Source: Anoplolepis gracilipes
Lineage: Eukaryota > Arthropoda > Insecta > Hymenoptera > Formicidae
Direction of reading: 5' to 3'
DNA: 64,000 nt
NCBI RefSeq assembly: GCF_047496725.1
Contig: NC_132976.1
Location: 2,340,001 to 2,404,000, forward strand
The notes below the pieces were generated by a model that searched no databases, was not told the origin of the DNA, and saw only the letters and a program-made list of their open reading frames with translations. Below are positions 24,874 through 39,183 of the stretch, one piece after another (position 1 is the stretch's first letter; each line of letters opens with the position of its first letter). The translations under genes were made by a program, and so were the position numbers.

Positions 24874-26675
24874 TGAATCAACGGGTCAAGTCGTGGTAAC
24901 TCGCCGACGTTTTATATCCGCCAAATAATTCGTAACGTTGACCCGGTGGCGATAAATTATAGGCGACAACACAGAATAGACAGCGCGGTATACTACCGAG
25001 GTACTTACTAACGAATGCCACGTAATACCGTGAGACATCGGCCGTTATACTAGGTGGATGGTCGTAGTTTGCAGCAGCTTGCTAGCAAACTTGGACGCTG
25101 GTGTGTCCGTTCATATCGCTCACGAATGGGAGAGGAGGAGCGATTAATGTCTGCCCGATATCGAGAATTAATCTCCATTGGTAATCGGGTTCTTGCGTGT
25201 AACGGTAAATTTTCCGTCCCGATGATCAGTCGCGCTCCCAGTTCGTTACTGTCGTGCGGTTAGTAATTAGCCGGCTAATTTGCCCGTGTGGATCACGATC
25301 GTATTATCGCTAACATTAACGATAACGCAATATGCTTCGCGTGATAATCCGAAAGGTACGCGAAAAAAGGACAGAAATTTGTTGAAAAATAGAGCGTGAC
25401 CATGACGCACGGGAAATCCCCGACAGCGTCGTTTATTCGTAAACGCTCTCGTGGTCCTCCACCTATCTACTCGCAACTTCCTACGATTGTTGTCGGAATA
25501 TTCGCACGATTATCTTTTGCCGCGGTAACTGAGAGAGATATTCCGGAGAGCAAACTAATCGAAAATGATGTAACGCGTAGTCACGTTCTATTTTCTTCCC
25601 TAACAATTTGTAAATTGAAAATGTGAGATTCTTTGTAAATAAATTGAGTTTCAAACCAAATAGTGGGAATAACATCTGTCATTTAATTTGATTTAAAATG
25701 TCGGTATATGCTAAAATAATCGTCCTTTTCGATATTTAAAAAAAATTTTGAATTTCGGTAAAAAACCGGTTGTTTAAATTTTAAATTTCCAGTAAATTTA
25801 AACATATTTCTTTTTCCTGTTTTTTGTCTTTATTGACGCATTTCATGAAAACGTCGCGATGAAACGTTGCATTCGAAGTTTATCGGAATCATTCGTCTTC
25901 TACGAAGAGCGGTGCGAGTGTCGGTGACACTTTCCACATTTTACTTCCTTCGGCGATTGCCCATAAAAAAAAAGAAACTGTCTCGCTTAACGAGCGCAGT
26001 CGTTAATCGTCCGCTAGTGGTAGATAGGCGAAAATCGTTCGACCGTGAAGAATGAACTCTGAAAGTCACGGCGATACCCTCGATCCATCTATTCCGCGGC
26101 GAGGAGCCACGACTGTCGCTGCGCGTGACGGCCATTCCGAGATTAATAACGTCGAACCAACTTCTCGTTCTCCCTTTCTCGTTTTTCCTCGCGAGTCTCC
26201 ACGGTTTCTTCAGAGTCTTCGCGCTCCTTCGCCGCTGTAGCGAATACTATGAGGAAGAAGGAGCGAGGAGGAATGAAAAAAAGGAGAAGAAAAAAAGGAT
26301 GTGGAAAAGGGGGCAAGGATGGGAAAGAGAAGAACGAGAAGGGGAAAGGAGGAGGAACTGCGGGAGGAAACGCCGGCCTAGTGGAACACGGTTTTACCTT
26401 GATGAAGACCATTTACGGAGCCTTGTAATAAGATAGTAACAGACTGCGGCCCCTCCTCGGCCGTTCTATCTCGTATGAAGGGTAGCAACGCGCGTCTTCT
26501 TCTCTCGTTCGTTTCCCTTCGTTTCCTTCTCATCCGCCGCGCATTCGCTCATTTTATTTTATTTCGTTTCGTTTCGCTGCACTTTCTAGCCTTTCCTTCG
26601 ATAGATCGCGTTCGGTTGACGGAACGCGGGATACTAATTTGCCAAGGTTTTCGCGGTATCGGTTCGGAATGAAAT

Positions 26676-26697
26676 AAAAAAAAAAAAAAAAAAAAAA
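26676..26697. repeat. Poly(A) tract
   Basis: A run of about 22 A. No retroposon body with target-site duplication is recognisable next to it. Confidence 0.9.
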
Positions 26698-28962
26698 TCG
26701 CAAAAGAAAAACTTGTGTTTAGTAAAGATTGACTCCAAAATGTTAAGCCATAATCCTTATTCAAGTTTTGCGATAAAGACATCAGTATAACCTATCCATT
26801 TTCAATTGCAGGCACGCACTCACTAATCATATAGAAGTACTACATCTCGCAGAGAAATGATTCCCTATTATAATTGAGGTTCATTGAGAATGTAGCCAGA
26901 GAGATTGCTCGATCTTCCGAGATATCCGAGTAATCATCATACGAATGCGATTTCCACAATGACCCATCATCCGGGATATCCCTTCAGCGATGACAAGCAT
27001 CCAATACATTTTTGCAACGAGAACATGACGTCGTGATTTTTTTTATGCTTTCAATATTAGCATATCGACTAAACACGCCACTGGAATAATAATTTTTGTA
27101 AAATAAAGCCACCTTGACGAGCTCTGTCGTTTCGTGAGTGCTCTCTGCGGCGATTATTTATCGTCGTTCAAGGTTGACGGTAAACGAGCATCGTCGACGA
27201 GACTTGTCGTTTCGCGAAGTTGGAGCCCACAATCCGCGCGGCTAGAAGTCGATCGGAGATCGTATCTCGCGTCTACACCGGGTAAGACAACTCCGCTGCT
27301 AACTGCGCCGGGTGGTTGCTCTCGTGGTCCGCATCGCCTCGCATCCGGTTTACCATCGTTACATTATTTCCCATACGCCTTGTCCCCTCCTCCTCCGCAT
27401 CCCTTCGGATAAGACGATGATGTTTACTGCCGATTCCCCTGCGACCTCTCCATTGTACTATTTATACCGGGAAGCAAAGGTGTCCCCCTACAGCCGGGCA
27501 CAGATCACAATGATGTTCTGTTGTGTAGCCTGAGCACGAGCCAAGCATAGTCGTCATGCTCTTTTGCTTCATCGATCTTTTGACACTTGAGGCTACATTT
27601 ACAGCTGAATATCTTCGTAGAAACGTGAGAGCTCGAGATTCGCGAAGAATATTTTATTTCTAAATTTCCTCTTTAATCGTTTTACATTATAATTGTATAA
27701 CAAATCTCGCTCGCTCATTTTTTCTTACACCATTTTTATAGAATATTAAAATTTGGTTTATGTTTCTGCAATAAAACAAATCTGATTCGTTCATGAAATG
27801 AAACTATGAAAGAATGATGTAAAGTATATATAATATTTTGAAAATTAGTTTAATTTTTAATTATAAACAATCACAAAATTATGTATTAGAAAAGTCTCTA
27901 AAAATTGCGACACTTTCTTCTGACTCTCTCGCAGGCACATTAATGCTAGCGCTTCCTAGAAGTTAAGCATCTTCCAGCAGTCGTTCATTCTGCACTTCCT
28001 TGTACTAGTTTCCTAGTCGGGATGTCGTGTCGCGTCGCGATCTGGAATCCTTGTACAAGAAATCACTATCGTGACTCTCTAAGGCCATCGAGCGTGTTAC
28101 TTGGGTAAAGCCCGGGCAGAGCACAGGTGCGCGCGTCTCCTCCTGTCTAGGAACAGAATCACCGTTTTCTTCAAACTCACTTCCTACTCTCGCACCATCC
28201 TGTCATTATGGGTTCCTTCACCTCGATGTTTCGCGGAAATTTGACCATCGTGGTTACCCTTTGTGAGCATTTTCCGAATCACTCACCGTGAAAGCGACGC
28301 GACTTACAATGTAATTTCTCGCAGCTGCATTTTCATCGATGCCCGCGCAATCGCAATCGGAAAGAGACGAGGTGGACGCTCGCCGGAGGCGAGCAGAATG
28401 CTTCCATTGTACGAGTCGAGTCCGAAAAAACTTTCCCATGGCGCATCGGCGCATGTTTGCCCACCGCCGATTCCTCTCGCTAAGTGGCGTGGCACCCCTT
28501 TGGACCTGTTAAAGGGCCCCGCTTTTCCGGCCCCGTACGGCGCTGCCGCGTCGTGTCGCGTCGCGTCGCGCCACGCCGCACCCAAAGCAAACTCGACTGT
28601 GTTTCAGGGATTCCGTGTAAACGCAAGACAAACAGCGCCTTGCGCCAGCGATGAGACACCGACTTCGAGAGTTTCCCCATGTGTACACAGGCACACATCG
28701 AGGGATGAAGGAAAGACTTCTGCTCCCACGCGCGGACGATTCCGTCGTCCGCTCGTCGTCGCGGGGGGAAGGAGGGTGGGAGGGAGGGGGGGAAACGTGC
28801 TGTTATGACTGCTATTATTATTGTAATTACTCCGGGGACCTGTGTACACGCGATGCACCACGACGTATTTGCATGAGATTCTGCGCTTCTGCTGGGCGTA
28901 ACCTGCGCGCCGAGATAGGCTGTGTTTAAAGGAAGGTAGCCGGATAGGGAGACTCGTACGCT

Positions 28963-29383
28963 TTAAGGGCTCAGTCTACTTTAACAGTAGAAAAAACTGA
29001 CAATTTTTAAGATTTTTTCAATATAATAAGTATATTAGAAATTTATTTTTTTTTTTTTTTTTTTGTCTTTTACGTATGTTTTTATTGCTTTCCAAGCAGT
29101 ACGTTAGTATTTTGAAATCTTGTATATTTAGAAAAATATTAATTTTAATTTTTTTGTTTCTATTCTTTTAGTACTATCCCAAAAAGTATTTTATTTAAAA
29201 AAATTCAGGTTATTCGGTCTATTGTTTTTCAAAGTAATGCGCGCTATTTTATTCAAAGTTTTATTATAATTCCGTCAATTTTGTCATTTTTTAAATAAAA
29301 TTTGAAAGACATACTTTTAGAAAATATACAGAATATATATATAAAAAAAATTGATCGTTTTTACCGTCTAAAGTGGACCTTAA
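28963..29383. mobile_element. Candidate TTAA-flanked MITE
   Basis: An AT-rich 0.4-kb block interrupts CpG-rich intron sequence and is flanked on both sides by TTAA (28963-28966 and 29380-29383). The ends are imperfect inverted repeats: the left reads GGGCTCAGTCTACTTTAACA, and the right, reverse complemented, reads GGTCCACTTTAGACGGTAAA. Both continue into an A-rich stretch. TTAA duplication is the hallmark of piggyBac-type transposition, so a non-autonomous piggyBac-like element is the best guess. The repeat ends are short and indel-containing, so this is less certain than the TA-type elements. Confidence 0.5.
29046..29064. repeat. Poly(T) tract
   Basis: T homopolymer inside the candidate TTAA-flanked element. 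Confidence 0.9.
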
Positions 29384-30442
29384 AATGTCGACCGCATCGA
29401 AAGATTTTCAAATCTACTTGGGAATATTAATTACTCAGGATATATTGACTGGACCGATGCGATGTAGAATTAAACTTGAGAAATCTTATAAATTCTCACA
29501 CCGAGAATATTATCGTGGTAATAAGGCGCGTCCTGTTTGCGCGAGCCATTTTTTTATACCATCTTCTCGACAATTATAGATTTTTACGCGGTCTATGCGT
29601 GCTACATCGCGACATCATTGACGTCTGCTGATAATCATCGCACTGGGAAATACGTACGTTGCTTAGACTCGTTATATTTGGCAATTATTTGTCCCGTATA
29701 AGTCTGATTGTCAGGGAGCTATATGTATGTGCGACCGACAGTTTCCGCACATTCGAGCGCGTCGGCAAATATTTGCGATTACTTACTCGCGATCGTTCGC
29801 GCTTCGTGTTTCTCGATATTTCTCCTCCTCGATCCTCCCACTATACTTCGTCGAGATTCGAGATTCGAGAAGAGACGTAAAGATACGCGTCTCGAGAGTG
29901 CCGTGAGGTACATCACCGTACGCGGAATCGACATTTTGAAATGGTCGAAGGCTACCCGATTGTATAAACAAACAATTGTACAGCGTTTGTCATTTCTCGG
30001 AGATTGCACGCGCTGTGTAATGTTGCGATCAAAGTAACACATCCGGGAAAAATTTCATTTCATACTACGTAATACATATTACATAAGCTATCGCAAGTAT
30101 CGGTGTGCGTTTATAAGACGAAAATTTTCTTCCGGATAGATATATACATATATAATGTATGTTTGACTGTGTTTCGCATGCTAATCTAGAAGAATGACGA
30201 CGGCAAATTCCATCGACGGCGCGGCGGTGCTAGACAATCTATTTACACATATTTCTAATACGTCTTATTTCTCTCTTCATCCGAGACAATTATCGTAGCA
30301 TTTCGCCATTCGGAGCAAATCGCAATCTCGTCGACGGACTTGCCACTTGTCTCGAGACTTTTCATTCGAGGAGGTGCGAAATGACGCCTAACCACAGCCA
30401 CAGAGAGAGGCTAACGTCACGCGATGGATTGATGGTAGCGTT

Positions 30443-30486
30443 GGGCAACCGGGCAACCGGGCAACCGGGCAACCGAGCAACCGGGC
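30443..30486. repeat. 9-bp minisatellite, about 5 copies
   Basis: Tandem copies of GGGCAACCG, one with an A for G change. It lies in tenectin intron 1. Confidence 0.9.
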
Positions 30487-31130
30487 GATGAAAGCTCGAG
30501 TGGAGCAGTCAGTGTTGTGCTAGAATATACCGAACGGCGGCGGCATCTTCTACCTGGATATACGGCCAAAGGACGGGGAATGTCGGTACCGCTAGTTTGC
30601 ATAATAATTAATCACCGGTGCTCTCCTCATAACGGGCGATTTCCGCCGCTCCTTGAGATCGTGGCTAAGGCTATAGCAACCAATAATATCGCGGTGGCGC
30701 GGCGGTGCGGCGGTGCGGATAGCGGACGAACCGGCTTTTAGCGAAAACGCGAACAACGGTGGAAGGAAAAGAGAAAGAGAGAAAGAAAGAAAGAGAGGGG
30801 GAGGTTGCCCCGGCAGGCGCGGGAATAATCGGGTATTAATCTGCATAAAGCGACGTTCGATTCAACATCATTTGACCCTTCTATCATCTTTCGGAGGAAA
30901 CGATTTTGGAGAACGATTAACATAGAGAACGCGGAAAGATAGCGTCTCTCGTGACGATTCACCTCCCTTTATTCAAACATGTTGGAATCCTCTTGGAGAG
31001 AAATGAGAATAGAAAGGAGGAGTATCAATTTGCTTCCAAATGTGCCTCAGGCTCGAGATGTCTGTTATATTAACGCAATTTATTGAGTTACCACGCCTTC
31101 GGCCGGTGTCAGATTCACCTAGCGCATTGT

Positions 31131-31151
31131 TCTCTCTCTCTCTCTCTCTCT
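31131..31151. repeat. (TC)n microsatellite
   Basis: Short TC tract in tenectin intron 1. Confidence 0.9.
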
Positions 31152-32669
31152 TTATCCCGCTTTAGGAACGATTTTTCATCGTATACTCACCGCATAATAT
31201 ATCACGCGTTTTATCGGTATCGAGATGACGTTTGAGCGCAAAGCAGAATACACGGGATTAATTGAATTTCATTCCGCTGCGGGGTTAACAGGATATACTG
31301 CTTTTTCTGCCGACGCGATATTACATATACGTTTGATTAAACGGCCGCGATTATGTTCCTATGATAATTAACTGGATACCGTTGTTGAATGTTCGGAATC
31401 TTAGATCGACGATATTGTTCCACGGTAATTACGACGGCTTGTTTTACATATTCATCGACGTGCGCGTACTCGTTGAAATTTTACTCACGATCGAGCGATG
31501 TACAAAAGGATCATGGCGACGAGGCCGCTGATATTAAGTCGACCGTGGGGGATGAGTATCTCCGAAGATGTGCAAAAAAAAAGGAAAGAAAAAGAAAAAA
31601 AAGTTCTAATCGAGATTCATCGCGTCGGAATTTTCGACTCCATTAAATCGCGCGCCTTTCCAAGAATCTATCAACTCATTGGGCCATCCCGACGGTCATT
31701 ATCGCGAGAGCATCATCCTGAGAGAGAATTATGCGCCTCGTAGACGCAGGGATCTCGCCGAGAGACTCCGCTCGTTGAGGGAGGGATGTGCCCGTAATTG
31801 ATGGGCTTTAATGGGCTGAAGATTATAACGTACCGTGTTTTAATTACCGTGATCGTGGCGTGTCTTCCTGTTATTACGCGGCCTGATGCGAAACTGGCGC
31901 GATCGAGAGCGCGTCCTAAACTTTGTGATTACTCTCGCGACGTGGTCTCTTCCTACCAATAAATGTGACGGCGACACCATTCCGCTCGTCCCGGGATCTT
32001 CGATTAACAATTACTCGGCGCGGTATAATAATTTACCACGCACATCAGCTTTCAATCTCGCATAAACTTCTTTACGCGGTAATACACGGTTAATGTACTC
32101 TTCATCGACGTAATTGCCTCACCGGAACCAAAGTACGAGACTAATAACTCCTGTATCCCCGGACAATTTATCGCGTGGTGCATTTTGTTTATACAATGTA
32201 CATCGGAAAAAGATTGGAATTTTCTATTATTTAACCTTTTATTACCATTCTAATAATTTTAATCGCGATAACGCATTTAGTTTTTTCGCAAGATTGACTT
32301 GGTGAATTTTAAATCGAGATAAAAATGAAGTGTACATCGCGCGTAATATCTTAAACACCGTGTAACTATATTCACGGAAACAATACTTAGCAACGGAGCA
32401 CACGCGCAATGAAAATGCGGCGCAAGAATGGGCGCTACGTGCCGGACAAAACAGCCACTTATGGATTATCCGTGAAGAAGTCGTTGCATTCCCGAGGCCT
32501 TCCTCGTGTTTACACGAGCGTGGCATTTCTCGCTGGAAACTTGCCGCTTGTTCCGTGGGTTTACTCTCAAAGGGCCCGTTCGTGAGCAAATGGCGCAACG
32601 AACAGGAAAAGACTATCAACGTGGAAAAGGAAGCAGCAGCGTCGTAAAATCATTTGTCAACAGTTGAAG

Positions 32670-32698
32670 AAAAAAAAAAAAAAAAAAAAAAAAAAAAA
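32670..32698. repeat. Poly(A) tract
   Basis: About 29 A in tenectin intron 1, with no identifiable retrocopy upstream. Confidence 0.9.
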
Positions 32699-35600
32699 CA
32701 AAAAAGATAGGATATCACAGCTCTTGAAAATTTTATGTTAGTTTTAATATCTCGTCATTATATATTATTATATGTTTTAAAGGAAGAAAAATTAAAATTC
32801 GAATTAAATAAGAGATGCACGCCATGAAATAAAAATGAAAAGTTTTGAAATGACCGAGTGTTTAAATACCGCGGAAAGGGATAGATAAAATGAGAGAGGA
32901 ACGGAAGCTGCTTAGCCTGGTGTAAATTTTTTCCAGAATGAGGAGGAAACGAAGAACGGTGTAAGTGCGTACCTAGGTTTCTCGTAGCAACTAAGAAACT
33001 TGAAAGCATGACGGGCGGGCGAGTAAGATGAGATTACACCTTCATTAGCTTTTTTTTCCTCGATATACGTCCGAGATATACGCAGGAGCTTGGACGGACG
33101 CAAAGAATTGCAAGTAACTTGCAGCCGAGTTATGCGCGCGGTAATAATGTCTAGTTAATTGCATGGTGGCTCATTGCGTACCTTACATTAGCGAGTGCAA
33201 ATATAAAACTATGCAATAGTCTGAGAGAGGGAAAAGAGAGGTTTGAAAGAGAGCATGTTCAGAGCTCGCCTGTTTGGAACGAATGATGCATATATTTAAC
33301 ATATTTTACCAAGATTAGCAGTTATTAGTGAAATTTTATGACCGAGTAAAACGTCTTGTATTAATCTTACGAATTTGCATTAAAAGGCTAATGTTATTAT
33401 TTATTTTGCAGAGTATAAATTTGCAAATATTATTTATTTAAAAACGTCGACGAAAATTAATTTCCACAGCTATTTCTAAAAAGTTATAAATATATCAAAA
33501 CTTGATGTAATTGTTAGATATTTTTGAACGATGCAAATATGTATGTATTTATTCACTGCGCGTTTAGGTGGAAAAAAAAAAGCAAAAAAAAAAAGAAAGA
33601 GAAAAAACGAGGAAAATACGTATCTCGTGAAGCTGTGGACGAGGTAGAGATGCGTCGTGTTCTATGAGGTATTACGATATCGATGAAACAGGCGTATCTT
33701 GCGGTAATGCGCGTTATTACGTGCTGCCGAGCGAACTAGCGATCGATGGAACGATCGATCGATCGACAGCGAAGGGACGTTTCAATCGCGACTATTGGAT
33801 GGTAGAGAGTATCACGATGGATGGCTGAACGGTTAGCATCATCGAAAACTGATTGTGAAATAAATGTACGAATCGTTAAAAACCTGATTAACTTTTAATG
33901 TTGCGGAATTCTTTTTAAATCCGGATATTTTTCATGCTAATGAGGAATTCAACTCTTTTTATGATCATATTTTAATTTTAAACAGGCTTTAACATGAATA
34001 TAATTTAGAAACAAGAACTTTCAAATATTCGTCTATATATAAAATTTAAGAAATTAAGTAAATCAAGTCGACAGAGAGATTTTGTAACGTGAGTTAATAA
34101 ACTCGATTATAACTTATTATATGTTAGAAAAATTTATCGGAAATTGAAAAGATTCATGACAGGATTGAACGCCTTCCAGTATTCGTAAAAAATTAGCAGA
34201 GATAAAATGAAAAATAAAATCGGGCAAGATTGCGCGCAATTCTCAAAGATCAGCGGCAGATAAAGCGTGCGATGCGAAACGAGCCTAATATGGGCGAGGT
34301 CCATTGCGCCGTTGGTCCACGAAGAGGAACACGAGGAGTCCGGGTGGTTTATCCTGCACGGCGCGTAATTCTAGCCTAGGTAGGTCTATAAATAGAGGCC
34401 GTGTACGTGTTGCTGACCTGTTGCTCGAGAGCACCCTCGTGTGAACGTCGAGGCCCTGAGTAATCGAACCCCGTTGTTCCGAGAGTACCTCTTCTCTCGC
34501 CTCTCCTCTCGTGCCGTCGCCTCACGTTCCGCCGTTCGTGCCCAAAAGCACTCGCTACGCCGAGTCGAGCCAAGACGCGCGCGCTTCGGCAGAGGTCATT
34601 AGGCGTAATGAATACCCGATGGTCCCTTACCTCGCAATATAATCGCCTCAAGGGACTCCAAACACGACCACGGGCGTTCGATGCACCAAACATTCTCGCG
34701 ATAATGACCGCACCTCGTCGCGAATTTCAACGATGACCATCACGTGTAATCATCAAGGACAGATGGCCTTGTCTAACTTATGAGTTAGATGAAAAACTGA
34801 TGTCGAGGATTTCTGCAAACAGCAACGGAGCCGGTTTCAAGCCAAGAGATTGCGGCTCTCTGACGATTGTGTAACAAGCCGTTCTCGCCGTTAAACTGTC
34901 CCGCTACGAGACTGTTTAGTTTACTTGGCACGCGGAAGTCGCCTCTTCACGGGTCTTAGACCACAAGAGGTTCCTCGTGCACCAAACTCGGCGTGCGACC
35001 ATATCGTCTTTGCGAGAGACAAGCAAAAGAAAGAGGGAAATATAGGGAGGAGTGTGTGCGCAACACAGATGCGTTAATTGTCATAATTAACCGTGGAAGA
35101 GTTCTCAGGATTAAGCGGAACAGAGGTCGGAAATACTTCCAATGGTAGCGAGGTCATGGAACTTTATTATCGTTTTACGTTCTGTGATCCGGAGTCATTC
35201 GCCATCGACGAGTACAATAGTCTTCGATCACGCGATTCCTTCGACCTCGTTTGCATCCATGAGCTAAAAACGCGCGCCACCACTTCACAAGCAGTCGCCT
35301 CGTTTGTCGAGATTCGTCGCGACAGATAGAGCGCCGCGCGCGAATTCTTCCTCCAACTTCCTCTGTCGGCATTCAAAACGTCTTTCCTATTAACGGAACT
35401 GAAATTACGACTGTTGCATCGTGTCCCGCTAAGGACCAGAGATCATCGTACAGTACCGGCAACAAAATAAAGACCGTGTCTCTCACGATTTTCTTTGTAC
35501 GCGGCTATGTAATTTTATATACTCGTTTAAAGATTCCTCGTTTATTTCCTCGACACGACGATTTTATCGATAGTTGTCTACCTCTTTCGCATTAATCAAG

Positions 35601-36805
35601 TCGTATTTCTACATATTAAGGTATTGAGTTGAATTAGATTACGGAAAATTGCTGTCGTTCTTTTTTTATTCAACTCTCACATCGCAATACACAGAAAACA
35701 ATCTTTAATTAATTAATAAAATATTGATAAATTTTATGATTCAGAAATTTCTAACGTTAAGTAGACGTAGCAACATGTATGTATATATGTATATATGTAT
35801 ATGTATGTATATACGTTCGCTTGTATAGCTCTTTCAAGGACACGTTGGAGGCATTATTAATGCATGTTGGACCGACATACTGTTATGCCAATAAAGCGCT
35901 CGATGGACCAGTACTCGCGCTGTCAATTATCAGGTTTTTAGTCGTCGAAACTCGCGTAGTCCTCAAAGAAGATGAAGCAGCACGTCGGCGGCTCGAGCAT
36001 CGGATATCCCTTTTACAAGAGGCGGACAGGTCCGTTATTCATTCCCTCCCGACTCGTACGATACCTACGCGAACCAAGTACCCATCTTGCCGGAAGTACG
36101 CGCATTCAGTCGCCGGCCATTTGTTGTCATAAATTATTAACCGTGCCATTACTCGCGCCCGAGACATCGTAAATAAAACAATATATATGTTGCAGTTGTA
36201 CAAATCAATTTCAAAATATTATAAGCACGAGAGAGACTCTTGGCCAAGTAGACCGTACTCGCGCGAGATTAAACAGTTCCTACGGGAAAGGAAAGTACAT
36301 ATGTATATATACCATACTTTGTTACGTTGTTATAAATTGATATGTCGCGCGCGATCGCGCAATCAATTCTCGTTCTTTAAACTACACGTACACGCACACG
36401 CACGCGCTCACGCATACCAATGGTATTATCGAACCGCGGATTTGCATAATACATATAACGCGCATTGATAAAATTAGTTGCACGCGGCGACGACGACGAC
36501 GACGCTAAAACGTCGAACGCTCTGCGTTCAATCGCTCTGTATGCAGATTTGAGCCGATTCCGACGCGTCTTTCCCCGCGGAAAGTCGGTCGATCCGACCG
36601 GCTTCAATCTGATTAGCGAACGGCACGGCGGAGTAAAACCGGGACACGGTATCCACGACGGCGAACTTCGCCCACGGTCCCCTTTTAGCGGTCTCGTACT
36701 AGTATAAGGAGTTTATTCTCAGGTGAAGGTAATCATATTCCGCGTTCCACGGTAATGGTGAACGGACGCAGCCTCCGGGCTGTAACGGAACCTCTGCCAC
36801 CAGCC

Positions 36806-36842
36806 TGCACCCCGGCCTCTGTGTCGAGGCCCCGTGGGTGCA
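36806..36842. repeat. GC-rich hairpin
   Basis: TGCACCC pairs with GGGTGCA and GGCCTC pairs with GAGGCC, across a small asymmetric internal loop and a 6-nt apical loop. This gives 13 paired bases in 37 nt. Its function is unknown. Confidence 0.55.
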
Positions 36843-37038
36843 CCTAGCTTGAGCTGCGCCTCTCCGAGCCAAACTCCTATGTTGCCGCAATTATCGCACG
36901 ACCGGCTGTTATCTCTCTGGCAAGCGATGGCTCTTCCCTCCTCCCCTCCTCCCGACGATCGTTATCGTTACCATCTCGTTTCTAAGCGCGGACATAGGCG
37001 GACTAGCCTCTGAACTTGACCTAACCCCGTGACACCGA

Positions 37039-37078
37039 CGGCCCGGTCGGCCCGGTCGGCCCGGTCGGCCCGGTCGGC
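37039..37078. repeat. 9-bp minisatellite, about 4.4 copies
   Basis: Tandem CGGCCCGGT units in tenectin intron 1. They read as Gly-Arg-Pro repeats on the minus strand, which I regard as spurious coding. Confidence 0.9.
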
Positions 37079-38185
37079 AACGAACAACGCGAATACTAAT
37101 AACAATTAATTTGCCGCTATCCACGATTCAATGAATGGTCCGCCATTGGCGGAAACCGCACGCGAAAAGGGATCCCGTTGCGGTTGCAGAAGCCTGATAG
37201 TGATCGTTGCTATTATTAGTACGACGAGAGATGATTACCTCAGCGTGAACGCGAGCCAGGATGTAATACGTTCGCGCGTTACCCATTCGCAGGATAATCA
37301 CGACACATTAATTAGTGGATTAATTAGAGCGGAGGCGTTCGCCTTACTTTGCCGTGACGTTGAACGCACCGCTCGCTCTCGTTGTTGTTGCCGACAGCGT
37401 ATCGCTACTCGTTCCGAGTTTCGTCCGACTATTTCATCGCGCGGGCGCGAAAGTAAAATCGAGCATATGCTCTCTCTTTGCTTTCATTCCGACCACGATT
37501 CTTCTTGCTTTGCTTTTTATGTGTCTCGTCAAAAATGTTTTTCACTCAATATTTTAACGTCGACGTTGAGTGCACGAGTAACCGATAATAATATTTTTAA
37601 AAGACATCTCTCTAAATAAAATCGATTTACAACATTTATATATGAATGTTTGGAATGATTTGAAGTATAAAGTATATACTTTCAGACAAGTCGGAAAATA
37701 CCTCTCTACGTTTCAAGCAATTTTTCATTTAACCATCATAAAATATAATTGTTTAATCCGGGAGGGGAAAGGAGAGTTCCATTATAAGCTTGAGCCACTC
37801 GAGTTAAAGGGATCCGGAGAGTCGATGGTACGTACGTACATACATATGTAGCACGCACGATCGATGATCGCGCGCGTGCTGTTAACCGGAAGATGTCATC
37901 GCCGGCAATTACGCTCGGATCGAACGTAGATTTATCAGCGCGACAAACCCAGCGCCGGACCCTGCAACGATGCACTTGGATGCGCGTCGCGCTTTATAAA
38001 CGCGATGCATCTCGAAGACACGGTGCCTTCCGTCGCGGCGCGGCCGTGTCGAGAGCGCAAGTGGAATTAGTCTCGGTTCGACGGACGCGCCTACCGCTTC
38101 TGGACGAGCAAGATGGAAAGTAATGCACCTGGCGACGAATGAGGGTGAATCGACGCAAATGCCGATCGTGCCGAAGGAATGAGAC

Positions 38186-38190
<5 letters not shown>

Positions 38191-38246
<56 letters not shown>
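38191..38246. repeat. (GA)n microsatellite
   Basis: About 28 GA units in tenectin intron 1. Confidence 0.95.
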
Positions 38247-38248
<2 letters not shown>

Positions 38249-39183
38249 AAGAGACGAACGCGGAACGTAATGGAGCCGGGCCACATTGTCAGACCGATAT
38301 TTCCATTCATAACGCGTCATCGCACGGGTGTGTCGTTTCTGGGTTGCGAACGCGACCCGCGTGTCACGCACGCACGCACGCACCGAACGTGATACGAGAG
38401 CAGCAATGCGACTCTATCGGAAGCTACTGCGAAATAGTTGCGAAACAACAGATCAACGTAAAAATTAATTGATCAAATTATTAATTTTTACGTCAAATGA
38501 ATTTTTAATAAACTTCAAGTACTATTTCAACTTTGTCAACTTAGACTTTATTTATTTATTAAAATTAACATTACGTAGAAAATCAGAGAGACAATATCTG
38601 AATTATAATTCAGAACAATATATCTATAATAATTTTTTAGTAACTTTAAAGGCTACACGCACGTGTATAGAAATGAAGAAATATTATGACGCACGTAGCG
38701 GATCGTAGAAGCGTATGGTAGAAGCAAGCGAAGGGAAATAAAAATCTAGACCATGCAAATTTAGACGTTACGAGCGTCCTGTTTTACTACCGTGAATAAA
38801 AGAAGTTACAGCTTCACGACGCAGCGTGCATTTCTCGCGGAAGAAATCTACAAGAACGACCGTCTCGAACTCTGAGTACTTTGGTTAAACATGTTAAAAA
38901 CGCGCGTGTGTGTCTGTATTGACAGTATCGCGCCCATTTACCGAATTCCCCCGTTCGATGGACCGTACCGTGAATACGCAATGACGTAAGTCCCTATTGC
39001 TTATTCGTAGCGCTTTGTCGGGTTCGCAATTGGCGCGTCTCGTCGCGCTGAGAAATATCTCGCGGATTTATCCATTGGCGCGAGATTCATTACGATCGGT
39101 CGGAACGTAATTTACAACGCGGCTAGCATGAAACGAACGTTAACGAGCGAGTGCGAGTTTAGGTGTCGCGACTCTCTCACATT

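Noticed and set aside
28263..28808. 181-codon open frame in intron 1
   Set aside because: It lies in a CpG-rich block where stop codons are rare. Several frames overlap on both strands, the composition is Arg/Ser/Pro-rich and there is no motif.
32670..32698. Poly(A) tract considered as the tail of a retroposed gene
   Set aside because: No coding remnant, no poly(A) signal upstream and no flanking direct repeat.
37131..37619. 162-codon open frame with a hydrophobic stretch
   Set aside because: No start context, splice structure or family resemblance, and the surrounding block is CpG-rich intron.
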